64,000 nucleotides of DNA from Arthrinium phaeospermum (Eukaryota; Ascomycota; Sordariomycetes; Amphisphaeriales; Apiosporaceae): the NCBI GenBank assembly GCA_006503535.1, contig QYRS01000010.1:124001-188000 (forward strand), read 5' to 3'. The notes under the pieces are model-generated. The model made no database searches. It saw only the letters and a list, made by a program, of their open reading frames with translations, and was not told the origin of the DNA. A program made the translations under genes and the position numbers. Positions 1 to 13,176 of this stretch are shown here, one piece after another; the first letter of the stretch is position 1, and every line of letters starts with the position of its first letter.

Positions 1-538
1 CACCAGTCTGGTGAAAGTTTTGGAAAAGACCTCCATGCCGTTATCATTGATAAGCTGCATGTGAACAAGTTAGCATAATGATCAAAGCTGTCTGCGATGC
101 ATGTGCGAAACAAATGATTGGGTGCGTTGTAGTTAGGTGTTGCTGTCTCGATATGCGAGGTGCCGTCACATAAGCAAGTAGGTACGGCAGGCCCCGGGTT
201 CATCATCTTTGAACATGTTACAAGCTAACGGATTGGGGGAAAACCAGGCCACATACCTTCTTCAGCTGCTCTCTTTGTAAATCCCACTTGGCACGGTCTT
301 TATCGTCCTTGAGGGTGGTCAGAAGAAGGAAGACCTGGGCAATGACGATTTTGGTAAGACTGTTGTTCCCGGTGGTTGGGCTACTGGTGCTGGGACTGGC
401 GCCAGCACTCAAATTGCCGCCTTGCGAAGGATGTGGAGAATGGCCAAAGCCGCCCGTCTGTATGGGGTGATTTGAGGGAGCGGGTGTGAAGGTGCCTGAT
501 CTGGATTGTGACTGGGACGAGGAGGGTGGAGGGACCAT
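1..538 (-). CDS. NOT1: CCR4-NOT complex scaffold subunit Not1, N-terminal part (runs off left edge)
   Basis: Partial gene; exons complement(<1..54, 257..538). The intron 55-256 has 5' GTATGT and 3' ATGCAG, and 257..538 is exactly 94 codons. The visible protein is a Ser/Pro/Gln-rich, disordered leader of about 55 residues, then a helical segment (LTKIVIAQVFLLLTTLKDD) and, across the intron, LINDNGMEVFSKTFTRLV. That arrangement aligns in my memory with the first helical repeat of fungal Not1, the large scaffold on which the Caf1/Ccr4 deadenylases and the Not2/3/5 module assemble. The start ATG at 538 is the first in-frame ATG after the upstream stop near 631; an upstream 5'UTR intron is possible. 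The family usually exceeds 2,000 residues, so only about 5 percent is here. Identity rests on the N-terminus only. Confidence 0.62.
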
Positions 539-2417
539 GAGGGTTGAGGTCGCGTGGGGGAGGGGGGAGGGGGCGTTTGGCAAAGCGAGGCGGGTTGAGG
601 AGGGTTGAACAGGCGCGACGAGGGCAATCTATTGCGATAGATCCTCCCCTGCTACTGCTGAAAACGTCTCCCGGAGTAGCCGCCGTCTCGTGTCCTTGAT
701 CAAGAGCTCCCTTCCAGGTTGCTACAAGCTGGTGTTTTGAGCGATGGGATGGGCGAACCAGTCCAGGCGCATGCTATCCAAAGATGGGCGATCTCGGAAG
801 TCATGCGACTAGGGATGCAATCGCTCGTCGCCGACAGCCCACGCGGAAGAGGCTGCTGGAGTATGGAGATGGAAAGAGTGTAGAGGGAGGGAGTTGTGAT
901 TTTGGGTATCGTGGGAGCGGAGGAAATTCGGGCTGGGCGCTGGAGGAGAGACGAACAACGAACAATGGATGGATCCAAGAATTGTCAAAGAACCAGAAAA
1001 TGGTCGCTGCAGCAGCCGGCAGCCGTGCGTTGCTCGAATAGGCGTGGTTGACTTGGGATGCCCGATTAAGATTTAGTACAATCGATGGAAACGGAGAAGC
1101 AACTGGTTGTATTGCTGTTGTTGTTGGTGACGATGTTGTGTGCGTGTGGTGTCTTCCAACACTGACAGTATGGATGTGAATACCCTCCGGATCAACGATG
1201 GAAAAGAGGAGAGTGTTGGTGGACAACAGGCCGCAGTGCTCGGTTGTTTAGGTGGTGAGAGTGGAAGAGCTTGCTCTGCCTTTGCGTGTGTGCATGTGCT
1301 GCTAAGCTATGATTCTTTCGCTCTCTCTGTCCAGTACTGGTCTGGTCGAGTCAAGGCGAGGCAGGCAAGGCAAAACTGAGGTAGGGTCCAGCTTAAGCTT
1401 GAGGCATGGGGGTTTGAGTGGGACCACTCAGTGCTGGCTAATGCTGTCACTGGTTGATAGTGCCTGTACCTAGGTACCTGGTAGGTTTGCTTGCTCTGGC
1501 AATACCTAGGCTAAATATCTGCCACACTGTATAGTCCCTCCAGCCTCACAGTACTGACTGAGTGGTGTGGCTTGCACATTGCCATTGAAACCAACTTCCA
1601 GTCCAATCAACTTGACGAAAGTTCCTTTTACCCAAGTTACACACAGAGGTTTTTTCCCTTCTCTCGCCGACATATCATGATGAAGAGGGAGCAAATTACG
1701 ATTGTAAGGCTTGCGATGCAATCCTTGACCATCTCCTTAAGTTACGAGCTCCTGTTCGTCCTTGTACACACGCAAAGTCCCTGGTATTGCACTTGAAGAA
1801 TCTTTGACGTTTTGTGCAGGGCGGTGCTACCTAGCTGTGTACATGCATGAGCCATATTCCACTATTCATGAAGATTGAGCAAGTAATTGACGCAGTAATT
1901 AGGTCACTAAGTAGGTCAAGTAGGCATATATTCTGATTTGGCCATGCAAGGCTTACCAATGTTTGTATGCACCATGTATGTGAGCGGTACACTACCCGAG
2001 TTTCCATCATTGGCTAAGGTAGGTAATCATTCTGTAGAACATGCTCATAGGTGTGCAGCGGCGTAGCAGGTGAGGTGCCCTCTCTATTCCAAGCACCAAA
2101 GGCATAAATCTACTGAGTGACCGGGATGCATCTTGAAATATCGCTCGAGTAAACTGCTCTCTGCCCCTGCTATGTATATACTTGCTACAATTGGCTGCTG
2201 GTATGACTGAAGCCCGGTGATCCTTGAACACCTTTATCCTGAGAAGTCGATAACCATGGTCCCTAACCCAAGGACTATCAAAACGCGACCTGGACTCTAT
2301 TTTCCCACCCACTACCTCCCGGCATTTATCATCGCGACAATTTCGGGTAATGCGTTTCTTGATTCGTCTAGCATATCGGCGTGGGGCTCGAGTCAACCAC
2401 ATCATTGTTCTGGGACT
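539..2417. other. Intergenic: NOT1 upstream region / PAN2 downstream region
   Basis: About 1.9 kb with no convincing gene. Open frames in this stretch (for example on the minus strand near 801-1226) lack similarity to anything I recognise and have low-complexity composition. It should hold the NOT1 promoter and 5'UTR and the PAN2 3'UTR. Several TAGGTACC/GTAGGT-type tracts occur near 1470-1510 and 1900-1935. Confidence 0.5.
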
Positions 2418-5400
2418 CTATCTCACCCTTGAACTATTCCCGGGCGTCCAACCAGGGCTACTCCCCATGAAAAGGGCCCCGGGGCGCCGTCCGGGAGTGG
2501 TAGGCCCACTGCCACCCTCCACCGGCGGCGTCTCCGTCCTGCCTTGTTTAGTGGGTGGCTTGAAGTTGTAAGCGGAGCCTTTGTTGAAGATGTCCTGAAG
2601 CATGGCCTCGAGGATTCCGGCGTCCAGAAACTCCTGGTATTTCCGGTACAACTTGAGGGCTGTTTTTGCATCTTCAATCGAGTCGTGCGTCTCCAGCTGA
2701 ATCTCTTCCTTAAGAAGACACCATGCAAGGAATTGCAGACTGAGCTTCCTCTTCCGGGCCGCCGAAAAAAGAGATCGCTTGTGTCGATAATTTGGTCCTG
2801 AGGAACGTGTATATTTATCACACGGAAGTCCTGCTTGAGACCATGGCCCAAAAACTTGCAGCCGAGATTCAGCAAAATCCACATCTTCTTATACGCAATT
2901 TTCAGGGGCACAAGATTGTGCGTTGTTCGCGCGGGATCCAAGTCTTCGGGCACAATGCCAGAATATGCCGTCACGTAGTCAATGACAGGCTCCCTGATAT
3001 GGATGTAGTCGTCAATGAAGGCGAGTCCCTCATCGTGCCCGCTGCCTCGCAAAACCGAGGCTCGCGCAAGAGCGTGGACGACTGGACGTACTATCCGTGT
3101 CTCGTTGGTTTCCGACTCGATCATCACCTCCGCCTTGGAAGTTGCAACGAATTCCGTATCAATCGCGATGATGGTATCCGAGTTGGGCTTTTCGGTCTCG
3201 GAGTCGAGCGTTCGATATGTCTTCTCTGGCAAGTTTGGCCTGCAGTTCTGAGGTCAGCAAAACGCACATGCCTACAGAGAAACGGACTCACCTGAGATCA
3301 ACGTAGAGCAAGCTGCTGTCCAGATTTTCTTTCCACGTCGCATCTAGTCTATTGTTTGCTTCCTTTCGTTGATACGTGATCACCGAGGGCATCTTCCAGG
3401 ATGTGTTGAAAGTGAGCGCTTCTTCAGTAGTCACAGGCTTAATGTGAAAATCATTCAGAAGGTACCACTGGCTCTCGTTCGGTGCGACTGGTGCCGAATG
3501 AGCAACTATGCAGTATGTCAGTTCCAAGTCTATCGCCAAAACGCAGAATAGTGAAAGCCTTACCGTTCGCCACCGCTACCAGGTGGTTGCCCCTTGAGGG
3601 CTGGCCCGTCTCGATGTTGACGACAACGCCAGTGAGCGAATAAACAGACATATCATGATAGCCTCGCTGCAACTGATACCTCAGTTCCTCACCCTCATAG
3701 CAGAAGAATTGGCCGTTGTTTATTATGACACCGATCTCCTCTGGAAGCCAGCCCGGCGTGGCCCATAACCGGCGATGTTCCTCGCTTGGCATCCCCGCGA
3801 GAAGCGTCAAGACCGTAGGCACACCCCTGATGAGCTTCTTGGTGCTGAGCGTCTGGTACTTGTGGCATGTTTGGCACCAGCCCTTACTGGTCAAGTCACG
3901 TTCGACGCTCTTCTTAAGAATCTGCGAAAATGTGATCTTGGCGCTTTTGGCCTGTCGGTGCCCGGACTTCTATACAGCATTAACGCGCATCCTGAGGCTG
4001 GGCACCATCGGCGTGGCATCGTTCAACCTACGTTTGATGTGTACATCAACTCGTGCACATAGCTGGAACTGGGTCTGCTCGTTTCGCTCGTGCAATTGTT
4101 GCAACGAATGGAACTTGTGGCTGTGGTCTCCAACAACTATGATCCACGTCAGTCTCATCACTGTCAACGACTGGAACCAACCTTACCTGTTCCATTGCCA
4201 CCGAGCGCTGCTCCATTCTATTGTAATCATGCACGACCTTGTCTAACAGAAAACGGGTAAAGCTTTGTAACATCGAGGTTCGCGGGGAGGTGAAGGACAG
4301 ATCCTCCAAAAGCCCCAAGCTGCTGGCTTCACGGCGTTAGTGGGCACATGCAGTTCAGGTTCATCAAGTAGAGGCATACCTTGGGGTTGATAGCTGAAAA
4401 TTTTCAAAAGGTTCGAAGCATGGCAGGGCGCTCCTTCGGCCTTTTGAAGCATGTCGAAAAGAAAACCGAGCTCGCAGAGAAGGCACAACTCGTCAAAACA
4501 GCCGGTGGCGGCATGTTGCAGAGCAAGATTTCGGATGGCGGGGTTGAAGAACAGGACCTGGAGAAGAGCATTGACGTAGCTGTTCATGATATGGTTTGTC
4601 AGGCCCGAGTATTGCGTCTTGTTGAAGAACCTGTACAAGATTAGGAGCAGTTCACCAACAAGTGGAATTGCATACTGACTTGAAGTCCCAGTCGTCAATG
4701 CCGAATCGGCTATACTGGATCTCCACGTGCCTGTAAATCGGCGACACTGCGTTCTTCTGGCTCTCCAGCTGGATGGGGGCAACCAGCTGTTTCGGCCCAG
4801 GAACGAGATCTTCAGGAGCCGGTGTACCGGCTGGGGCATGCGAGGCGCCCCTTGCCTGCTCACTGAGAAACTTGGGCTTGTTGAGTAATCGCTCCTCCTT
4901 GTCTAGCTTGCGAGTGTCCTCGACTTGGTTCCTGCGGAGGCACCGCGTGTTTTTCCCAAAAAGGCCCCATTCCCTGCGCTGCAGGGACTCGAGATATCTT
5001 GGGTCTTCCTTGATCGGCGGCGCTCCTACCTCGTATATTTCTTCTTTGGGCCACGCCGATAACAACTGTTCCCTATAATATGGCATGCCGATAGAGCTCA
5101 GGGGTGCGTCGTCACTCCAAGCCATGGATGCAAGATGTTGCTCGGCACTCGCAAACTCGACTGGGTTCGCCAGCTCGGCGAAATGAAGGGAACCCTGCGG
5201 CCCCCAAAGATGAATTTGACAGTCGGCATCGGCAAGGGCTATGGCCTCACCGGATGGGGCAATGTCTATCATGTTCATATATAAATGATTTGCTTGTTTA
5301 ACCGTGCTAGTGTTGGGGTTCATCAGATCTACCACGTGCATCTGTCCGCTCTGGGACACAACGATGCTGGTGGTCGACATTCGTGGATGCATGCGTACGT

Positions 5401-6263
5401 AGGCCGCGCCGGAAGGGAACGGTACTGGAGGCATGGACACCATGTGCTTCAGGTCGAACACATTGACCAAGGGATCGTACATGATGTATCCTTGCTGACG
5501 CGGCGACAGACCACACGTAACAATAAAGTCATGTTGGGCATCCATATCGCTGATGGTAGCAGCGTGGGCCGTCCACTCTTTGCTGATCCTGAATGTCAAC
5601 GGGTCGAGGATGTGAACAGCCGAGCCGGTTGTCGCGGCGCAGATGTGGCGGCTCCTCCTCATGATCTTGTAGTGGTGTTCGGTGGGGATCTGCTTGGTGA
5701 CTTCTCCCTTGTTCACGTCGACGACGAACATCTTATCCTGCTCGCCGGCGACGAGAATCTCGGCCGTACCCTTGGAAGTCCAAGTCATACACCGTAGCTC
5801 TTTCATGTCCTCATGCTTGACGGTCCAGAGGGGAGAGCCTCTCCTCTGGGCCATGTGTATGCCCCGGGAACCCAGGGCGATGACGCCTTTGTCATTGAAC
5901 AGCAGCTGGTGTATCTTTCCATCTTGAGAGCTGTGCGCCTTGAAGCTGGTGTATTGCGTAAGCTCGGGGCCGTAGAACGACGAGACTCGGCCGTATTCGT
6001 TACCAGCCCATAGGAGTTCTTGGCTCGTGTCGAAGGACAGGGTTGACACGGGTGTTGGAATGGCCCTAAGTCCTGGGGGAGGCAGGTGTATACGGGAAAT
6101 CTAATTTGTCGCAGGACGGTCCAGTCAGCGTAGGATCCGAGTGTAGGCCAAAGGGCAAAGGGACACTGGGCAACACGATGTTGTCTTCGCAAGACTGTAT
6201 GCGACCGCGCTTAACATCAGGAAGGTAGCTATTTTCTCTTACCTCGGACCAGTCTGGATCCAT
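2418..6263 (-). CDS. PAN2: PAN2, catalytic subunit of the Pan2-Pan3 poly(A) nuclease, with an apparent 1-base frameshift
   Basis: Eight exons: complement(2418..3239, 3292..3505, 3564..3969, 4032..4136, 4187..4326, 4380..4630, 4680..6100, 6243..6263). Protein about 1,126 residues: a 7-residue first exon (MDPDWSE), an N-terminal WD40 propeller ([16 protein letters not shown]), a linker that in the family binds Pan3, a catalytically dead UCH-like domain ([18 protein letters not shown]; Cys pair RCNNC), and a C-terminal DEDD exonuclease. Nuclease motifs seen are [15 protein letters not shown] and HDSIEDA. The enzyme trims poly(A) tails in the cytoplasm. The exons sum to 3380 nt, one short of a multiple of three. 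The missing base falls in an A6 run at 2765-2770, where the conserved text DTSDLFF / [15 protein letters not shown] switches frame. As read, the last catalytic Asp would be lost. Confidence 0.93.
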
Positions 6264-7019
6264 TGCGCATGGAATAGTTGGTCATCCTTGCGCGGCAGGC
6301 AATGGTGGTCAGTCCGGGCAGGAGCACGTTGCTGGAAACTAGAAAATCAAAGTTCAAAGAGCTACTAAATTGCGAAAGAAAGTAAAGGATAAGGCATGCA
6401 CTCTATACTAAATGTGTGTCGCGTCTGGAGTCGGAGAGACACCCTGGGCAGGTGGTTCGTGGTTCAGCCTCGTTACATTACCGCCCAACTGGGGTAGTTC
6501 ATTAATGTTGGCGGGGTTGACCCGGCTACTTGCATAATCCGTATACAAGGCTACACCTATCTTATCCCGGCATCAACTCTATGTAGATAGATGATGGGTG
6601 GATTATCGCCAACCTGCTTCACCATGAAACAAAGAAAACAAATTGCATTTTCTCGTACTTTTCTCAATTCACTGCGCTGGCATATGTAGGAATTCGTAGG
6701 AATTTACTTCATAAAGATGCTGTCTAACTTTTTATCCATGCACGAGCCAGTCCTATCCCTACAGAAAGGGACGCCTGCTAATCTCGGTTCTCCAGCACAG
6801 GTTACAGCTTCGTAATTCGTTATGTAGCGCAGGCTCTGCACTAGAGCTGCCTCAATCACTTCCCAATCTGCCTATGCCAACCTATCATGACCCTCCCAAT
6901 TGTAATACACCTGGCAGTATGTCTTGGCGCGCCACTCATCGACCAATGCATTGCATAAGAGCCAAACATGCGGATATCAAAGCTGAAAATCAAAACGGGA
7001 TGCTGTGAAGCGCAGTGGT
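6264..7019. other. Intergenic: PAN2 promoter / PCK downstream region
   Basis: 756 bp between the PAN2 start and the PEP carboxykinase stop, both on the minus strand. It presumably holds the PAN2 promoter and the PCK 3'UTR. No gene or repeat recognised. Confidence 0.5.
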
Positions 7020-9664
7020 TTAAACAACGGGGCCAGCTGCCTTGACTTCGGGGGTAGCCTCCGACTCGTACTTCTGGAAGTTCTCGACAAAGAGGCCTCC
7101 GAGCTTTTTGACTTCTTGCTGGAAGCTGTCCCGGCCGGCCGTCCAGGCAGTGGCGGGGTTGAGGAGTTCCGCCGGGACTCCGGGGCAGGTCTTGGGTACC
7201 GGCAAGTTGAAGACCTCGTACGTCTCGTACTCCACATTCGCAAGCTCACCCGAGTGGATGGCGTCCAGGATCGCGCGAGTGTACTTCAGCGGGCAGCGCT
7301 TGCCGCCGTGTGTGTAGCCAGCACCGACCCAGCCAGTGTTGAGCAGCCAGGCATTGGCGGAATGCTGCTCGATCTTCTCGGCCAACATCTTTGCGTATCG
7401 CATGGGGTGCAGCGCCAAGAAAGGCTGGGCGAAGCAAGATGAGAAGGTAGCCTGGGGTTCAGTGACGCCGTCCTCAGTACCGGCCATTTTTGACGTGTAC
7501 CCGGAGATGAAGTGGAACATGGTCTGCGCACTGCTGAGCTTCGAAATGGGTGGCAGGACGCCGCGAGCATCGCAAGTCAACAAGATGATATTCTTGGGGT
7601 GGCTGTTGGACAAGCAAGGAATCTTGGCATTGCTGATGTATTCGATGGGGTAGGCACTGTAGGATTATTAGTATCGGCCGAAGAAATATCATCTTTCTCA
7701 GGAATGAAAAGCTTACCATCGGGTGTTCTCGGTGAGTGTGGAGTCATCATAGTCAACTTCACGGGTCTGCTGGTCAAACACGACGTTCTCCAGCACCGAG
7801 CCATAACGGATAGCACCGTAGATATCTGGTTCTTTCTCAGCCGACAAGCCAATGCACTTGGCATAGCAGCCACCCTCAATGTTGAAGACACCACGGTCAC
7901 TCCAACAGTGCTCGTCGTCGCCGATCAGGGCCCGGTTAGGGTCGGCAGACAAAGTCGTCTTACCCGTACCCGAGAGGCCGAAGAAAAGCGTGACATCGCC
8001 ATTCTTACCCTCATTTGCCGAAGAGTGCAGCGTCAATACGTGATGCTTGATGGGCATCTCGTAGAACAGAACGGTGAAGACACCCTTCTTCATCTCACCG
8101 GCGTATTCGGTACCTAGGATGACCATCTCCTTGTCGGCAAAGTTAATTGCGACCGAGGTCCCAGAGGTCATGCCTTCTGTGAATCTGTTGGCCGGGAAAG
8201 TGCCGGCATTGTAGATCGTATAGTCGGGGTGGAAGTGCTCCAGCTCCTCCCTGGACGGGCGGATGAGCATATTGCGCATGAAGAGCGCATGGTATGCACG
8301 GGCACAGATAACTCGGACGCGGATTCGGTACTTCTCATCCCAGCCAGCATAGCCATCGATGACATAGATTCGAGTTCGCGTGTTGAGGTAATCGATTGCA
8401 CGCTCTCTGTTGATCTTCCATACCTGTATAGCCGAGTATGTCAGTATTGGGTTGCCGGTGGAGGAGAGCACGTGATGGGGGCGTTGCGGGGCATCTTGTT
8501 GGGTCAGGAAAAGAAAAGTGGAGGGCGGGGTGCAGATCTCGGCGCCTGCAGGGTATGACGCTATCGAGACAGGGGTCTGGGAACAGTGCCAGACCAACGA
8601 CTCGTGTGGCCCGACCGACGAGTAAGTGCTGCCCAGAGCTTCCCAAAACTTCGGGGAAAGGGAAGAGCGCTAGATTGACATCATCGCCATAGCACCATGC
8701 CACTGTTGAGGGGAACATGTGCAGCCGGTATGATGCTCGCATGAGCAATGTGCGTCACCATGGAGGGGTGACTGATGTCCATGGCAGGCGAAAGACGGCT
8801 GTGCCAAGCGGAGGAAGAAGGGCGAAGCAATGAGCAATATTGTGTGGGAGAAGCAAAAGCGAGCCTCAAGCAGCTTACCTCGGGGGCCATAGGCTTGTTG
8901 ACAGGTCCCCACCTGCATATCCATGTTAATACTATTGTCACAAAAGCTGTGGTGTTCACCTGAGAGGTGTGCCAGAAGAAAGACATACCAGACTTCGTTT
9001 TCCGAGGAGGGTTCCTTCACAATCCGCTTGTCCGAAGGTGAACGGCCCGTTTTCGCGCCGGAGAATGCTGTCAAGGCACCGCTAGAGGCAATGGCTGAGC
9101 CGACCTCGTATACCAGAGCATCTTCGTAGAGGGCAGCGACAGAAGGGTTGGGGATCTGGTGAGTCATGTTAGTACCCCTCCACCGAAAAGTCGAGTCTCA
9201 ACGGGCAGTGGACGACGTACAATGGCGACTCTATCGTAGTCAATGTGAGCCTTGTCGTGGAGTTCGATCTCTGTGTAAGTGGGTGTCAGTTGAGGCTCGT
9301 CCGCCATCGAGAGTTGGACAGCATTTGAGTCTGTATATCGTACCCAGTTCTGTGTGCTCAGCTTCCTGTTGCGGCCTACAAAAACGAAAACAGTCAGTCT
9401 TCGGGCCCTCGAGGCTCATGGGGCGTGGTCAACCTACTCGATGCCTCCAGGGTGGAGAGCCGTCTTGTTGACTTTGTTAGGAGCAATCACTGCAGGGAAT
9501 GGTCAGCATGTCCGTCGCTGGCAGGAGACGGCGGGCTTGAGGAAGGGCTCACTCTTGTGGTTGTGTAGGAGTGAATGGGTATGGGAGAAGAGTTGCTGTG
9601 ATCGAGGTCCTTTGACTGAGGGATCAGTGTAGGGAGAAGCAGTGCGTTGAACGGGGTCCTTCAT
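7020..9664 (-). CDS. PCK1: Phosphoenolpyruvate carboxykinase (ATP)
   Basis: Eight exons: complement(7020..7656, 7717..8423, 8879..8912, 8989..9155, 9221..9270, 9344..9375, 9438..9489, 9553..9664). They close to 559 residues. The enzyme converts oxaloacetate plus ATP to phosphoenolpyruvate and CO2, the committed step of gluconeogenesis. The ATP-type family is clear from the P-loop [14 protein letters not shown] (about residues 261-273), the metal/substrate segment [10 protein letters not shown], and conserved blocks such as [28 protein letters not shown] and GFxxGYTSK-like text near the C-terminus. Small exons of 32 and 34 bp are needed to restore [23 protein letters not shown] and EVWWGPVNKP. 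Start 9664 is the first ATG of an otherwise ATG-free frame. This gene is normally glucose-repressed and induced on gluconeogenic carbon; the sequence itself does not prove that here. Confidence 0.96.
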
Positions 9665-12600
9665 GGTTCTTAAGCTTTTTGAAATGTTCTGATGGCTGAG
9701 AGTTGTAATACACGATCTGGTCCACCTATCGGTCGTACGCGGGCAATACTGGGCAAGTGATGGGGTGCTAAGACGGTAGCTCGTGGAGTGACTGGAGTCT
9801 CTAATCGTGGGCCTGGGCCGAGGATATAAAAAGGCTAAGGAGGGTAGGCCGGGTGGAGCCGCAGGAGTATGCTGGGCGAATGCCACTGGCTGCCAGTAGT
9901 TGCTGACGGTGATTGGGCCCCGGACCACGACTATTTCTCGGAGGCGCGGCCCCTGCACGGTCGGAAATCGATGCATCCTGTTGTCGTTTCTGGAGGGCTA
10001 GGCACTGCGTGTACTTGGTCAATGACATCGTTCCCCCTTGGAACGAAAACTAGCCCATCCGTGGAGTGCTGGGCGGACAGCGCCTGGCACCCTGGAGGAG
10101 TTGCCGTCCCGAAACGACCCTTACCCCAACCCTGTCGGGGCGTGATGGAGTCCAGCCCATCTACATTGATTGGTCCCGGGCGCAAGAGTATTGCTCGGAA
10201 TGTGGTGTGACAAGATACTAGCCCAGGCATTGCCAGTGTCCCATTGGAGCAGGGCCCTGTCCCATCCCTTCCCCGAATTGCTGCCGCAAGCAGAAACTTG
10301 GGGTAGCCCACGCGACAGCACCTGCATGGGGCCCCCCTTCGCGGGTCATTCGAAAAGTCAGATTGCTCTTCGGGCGTTGCTGCCGATAAATCTTCGTGAA
10401 ACCAGCCATAGGTTGGAATCCTCTATCTGCCACCTCTGATGTGCATGCCATTTTTCCTTCTGCCCATTTGCCGAAAAGCCTATGCGAGACGTGATCAATG
10501 CATAGCTGATCGCGAGAATGATCCATGGCAGGCTCTTCCGTTTACCCAAGACTCATCTGGCCCTTCCGTATTGTTTTCTTCCCATACAGGGTTTAGGCTA
10601 GGTCACAGCCGAACTAACAAGCCAAAAAGCCCCAGCGATTACGTTGTGTGTGGTAACAGAAAGGGAAAAGGAGGCTTGTGGAGGGGCAAAGATGCTTGTA
10701 CATACATTGATGCGTGGATCGTGGGACTGTCATCGAAGTTCGGAACAAGAACCATTTTGATGGAGAGCCACCGACAGGTATGGATGGAGCCTGGCAACTA
10801 CTGTAGCCGCAAGCGCTGGCCCGAAGGAAATACCGTGCTTATGCTACGTACTTGTGTACCACTACCTACATCATAACTCAAGTCAAGTTCAAGAGTCCCA
10901 CACATCGGGAAGTTGCGCGCATGAACTTTCCAAAGTAAGAACAAGCCTGAGGCTGTATTGATTGAAATGGATGCGAAATGGGTGCTGGTTGATTGGGAGG
11001 CGCTTCGAGTTAGTACCTCAGGCACTACTCCCTCTCGCCCGACGTTTTTGACCCGGCTGACTGAACTGGTCAACTCGGATACCCCGTCTTTGACCCCGCC
11101 TAAGCCCTCACTGGGGTCCCCGGCTACTGGTACCTACTGTATCTTACTGGAGTGCTGGATGAGGCTCTCAGGCTCGGGCATGCAGCTGGCCTGCAGGTCT
11201 GACACAAGCCGTTCAACATCACATACCACGTAGTACAACCATTCAAGTTCAGTATAGTATTCATTCGCTTGCATTGCATGCCTAGTAGTACATGTCGTAC
11301 ATCAATTGACAGCGTGCGACCACTCTACCCCATTCCATCTTCGTTTGTCATCTTGTCACCCATTTCCCTAGCCTCCATGGTGGGTGGGTAGGTAACGACC
11401 ACCATATGGCGGTGGTCTCCTGCAAATCAAATCATCAGTTGGAATAACCCGAGCCACACTCGCCAAACAAGAACCCAATCAAAGTTGGGTAGGTACAGTA
11501 TCTTGCGACCAAAAAGCCTGGCAGCCGCCTGGAGGCCAGGCTCGAAGGCTTTGGGGTCACCTCCACTTTCCAACCGCCCTTATCAGCTCCGCAGCCGCGT
11601 TTCCTTTGCCGAACCCAGTCCCGCTATTGGATCTAGCAGTCTAGACTCAATTTCCTCCAGATTCTTCCCCAGCCGGGGCTAATATTATGATTATTGATTC
11701 ACACGACATCCCGACATTCTCCGAAACCTCGCGGGGCCCCTTCATTCGCATCAATTGATTGACAGCCCTATCATAAACCACATAAGAAAGTGCTGCAGTA
11801 GGTAGGACCCATGCCTTGTGCAGATTGCAAACCGACGGTACCCAAGAGGCTATCCCGCAGCATGGACGTAGTATAGTAGACCACGGGGGTATACGACGTA
11901 GGCCAGTGTGTGCTCGGCAATCACACAGCAGTTCGAGTTTGCGTCTCGGTCATTAGCGCAATCCATCGGCTTTGGCCAGGTTACGTAAATGTAGGGTAAC
12001 TTGTCGCCGCACTTGGACAGGTACTTGTAGGTCAACGCCGTTGCTAGTAGTGGACAGCAAGTGACGGGTGTTTTGCCATCGTGACGTCCCGGCTGGCCAC
12101 CTATAAGCAGCCAAGGGGGCCAGGGGGCTGGCTTTCTTAGACTTGGCCATGCTTCCATGAAATGGTATTGGAAAGTTTGTCAATCACCAAGCATGTGATG
12201 CCTGAGTACTACTTACTAGTAGTATGTCCTCGGAACTTTTCCGAAGAGAAAAAAGGCGAGTGACGTCGAGCCAGTCGCGAAATCTGGCACAATGTATTCC
12301 CGAAAAAGCTTGACACCTTGGTATCGTGGAGTACTTGGCGTAGCTCACTTGGGGTATTTGATAAATTAACACACACGCATCCACAATATACTACGTACCA
12401 TCTTCCGGCTGGGTTCTGGAGCACGTACATTGATAAACTCTGTAGAGCCGGTAGGTGGGGTCCCTTTCGACCGGGTCTAGTTAGGTACCTACATACATAC
12501 TCACCAGTGAGAGTGCGGGTGTTGGAAGGCATATCTACTTCCTGTTGCTAACGGCCAGTCACTCTTCCTAATATTAAGACCTCATCTACAAGGACATGTT

Positions 12601-13176
12601 CTATAGCCATTCAACATGTAACCATCCATTACCATTTCTGTAGATGAGACGTCTCCTCCAAGGTTGTATGCCCTTCTCCAGGTCACGATCGTCACATGCT
12701 GCAGTGTGAGAAGATCAAGTAATACTTGGCATTTTGCCCCATATATGCAGCCCTGCTTAGCAGGTAAGCGATCCTTGGGTTTGGTACATTTATGTTTCAC
12801 CAAGTTGTGACGGGTGTCTATTGCCTAGTCCCTACTTTTCCCGACGTCTCCATATCGCATTGAACAGGCGGAACATGTCGGGATCGCAGTCTATTCTTGA
12901 TCACGGCCAAATGGCTAACCCCCCTTTCCGGCATCAACTGCTTCAGACCCCCTTATCCGATGTAAGTACGACATTTCGAATCATCGCCATGATTCAGAAC
13001 CATCTAATGTTGTTCGGATTTTTCATCAAGACATAATGACTCGTCTGGCTCTTTGCGATCACCGCCGTACGCATCTACCTTTCTTTGGGCGATTCGTAGC
13101 CAAACAGGACTCGGCCTTTCCTCGTCTCCTCTTCTCGTGGGTTGCCAAACGCAGAACAATCCTCGCTTGGTCTCAT
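9665..13176. other. Long intergenic: PCK upstream region / SUP35 downstream region
   Basis: About 3.5 kb without a recognisable gene. A TA-rich box (tataaaaa on the plus strand, 9824-9831) lies about 160 bp before the PCK start. Open frames here are short and overlap one another on both strands without coding-like conservation. The length is large for a single promoter in this gene-dense window and may reflect complex carbon control of PCK or an undetected RNA. Confidence 0.45.

Noticed and set aside
801..1226. 141-codon minus-strand frame between NOT1 and PAN2
   Set aside because: Low-complexity Ser/Pro/Thr text with no recognisable domain, located in the probable NOT1 5'UTR; not enough to call a gene.
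3970..3972. In-frame TAG in PAN2 between the UCH-like halves, first taken for a nonsense mutation
   Set aside because: The TAG is the 3' splice site of a 62-bp intron (4031 to 3970). The true upstream frame encodes the conserved [12 protein letters not shown] and VHELMYTSN text, which joins in frame to [11 protein letters not shown].
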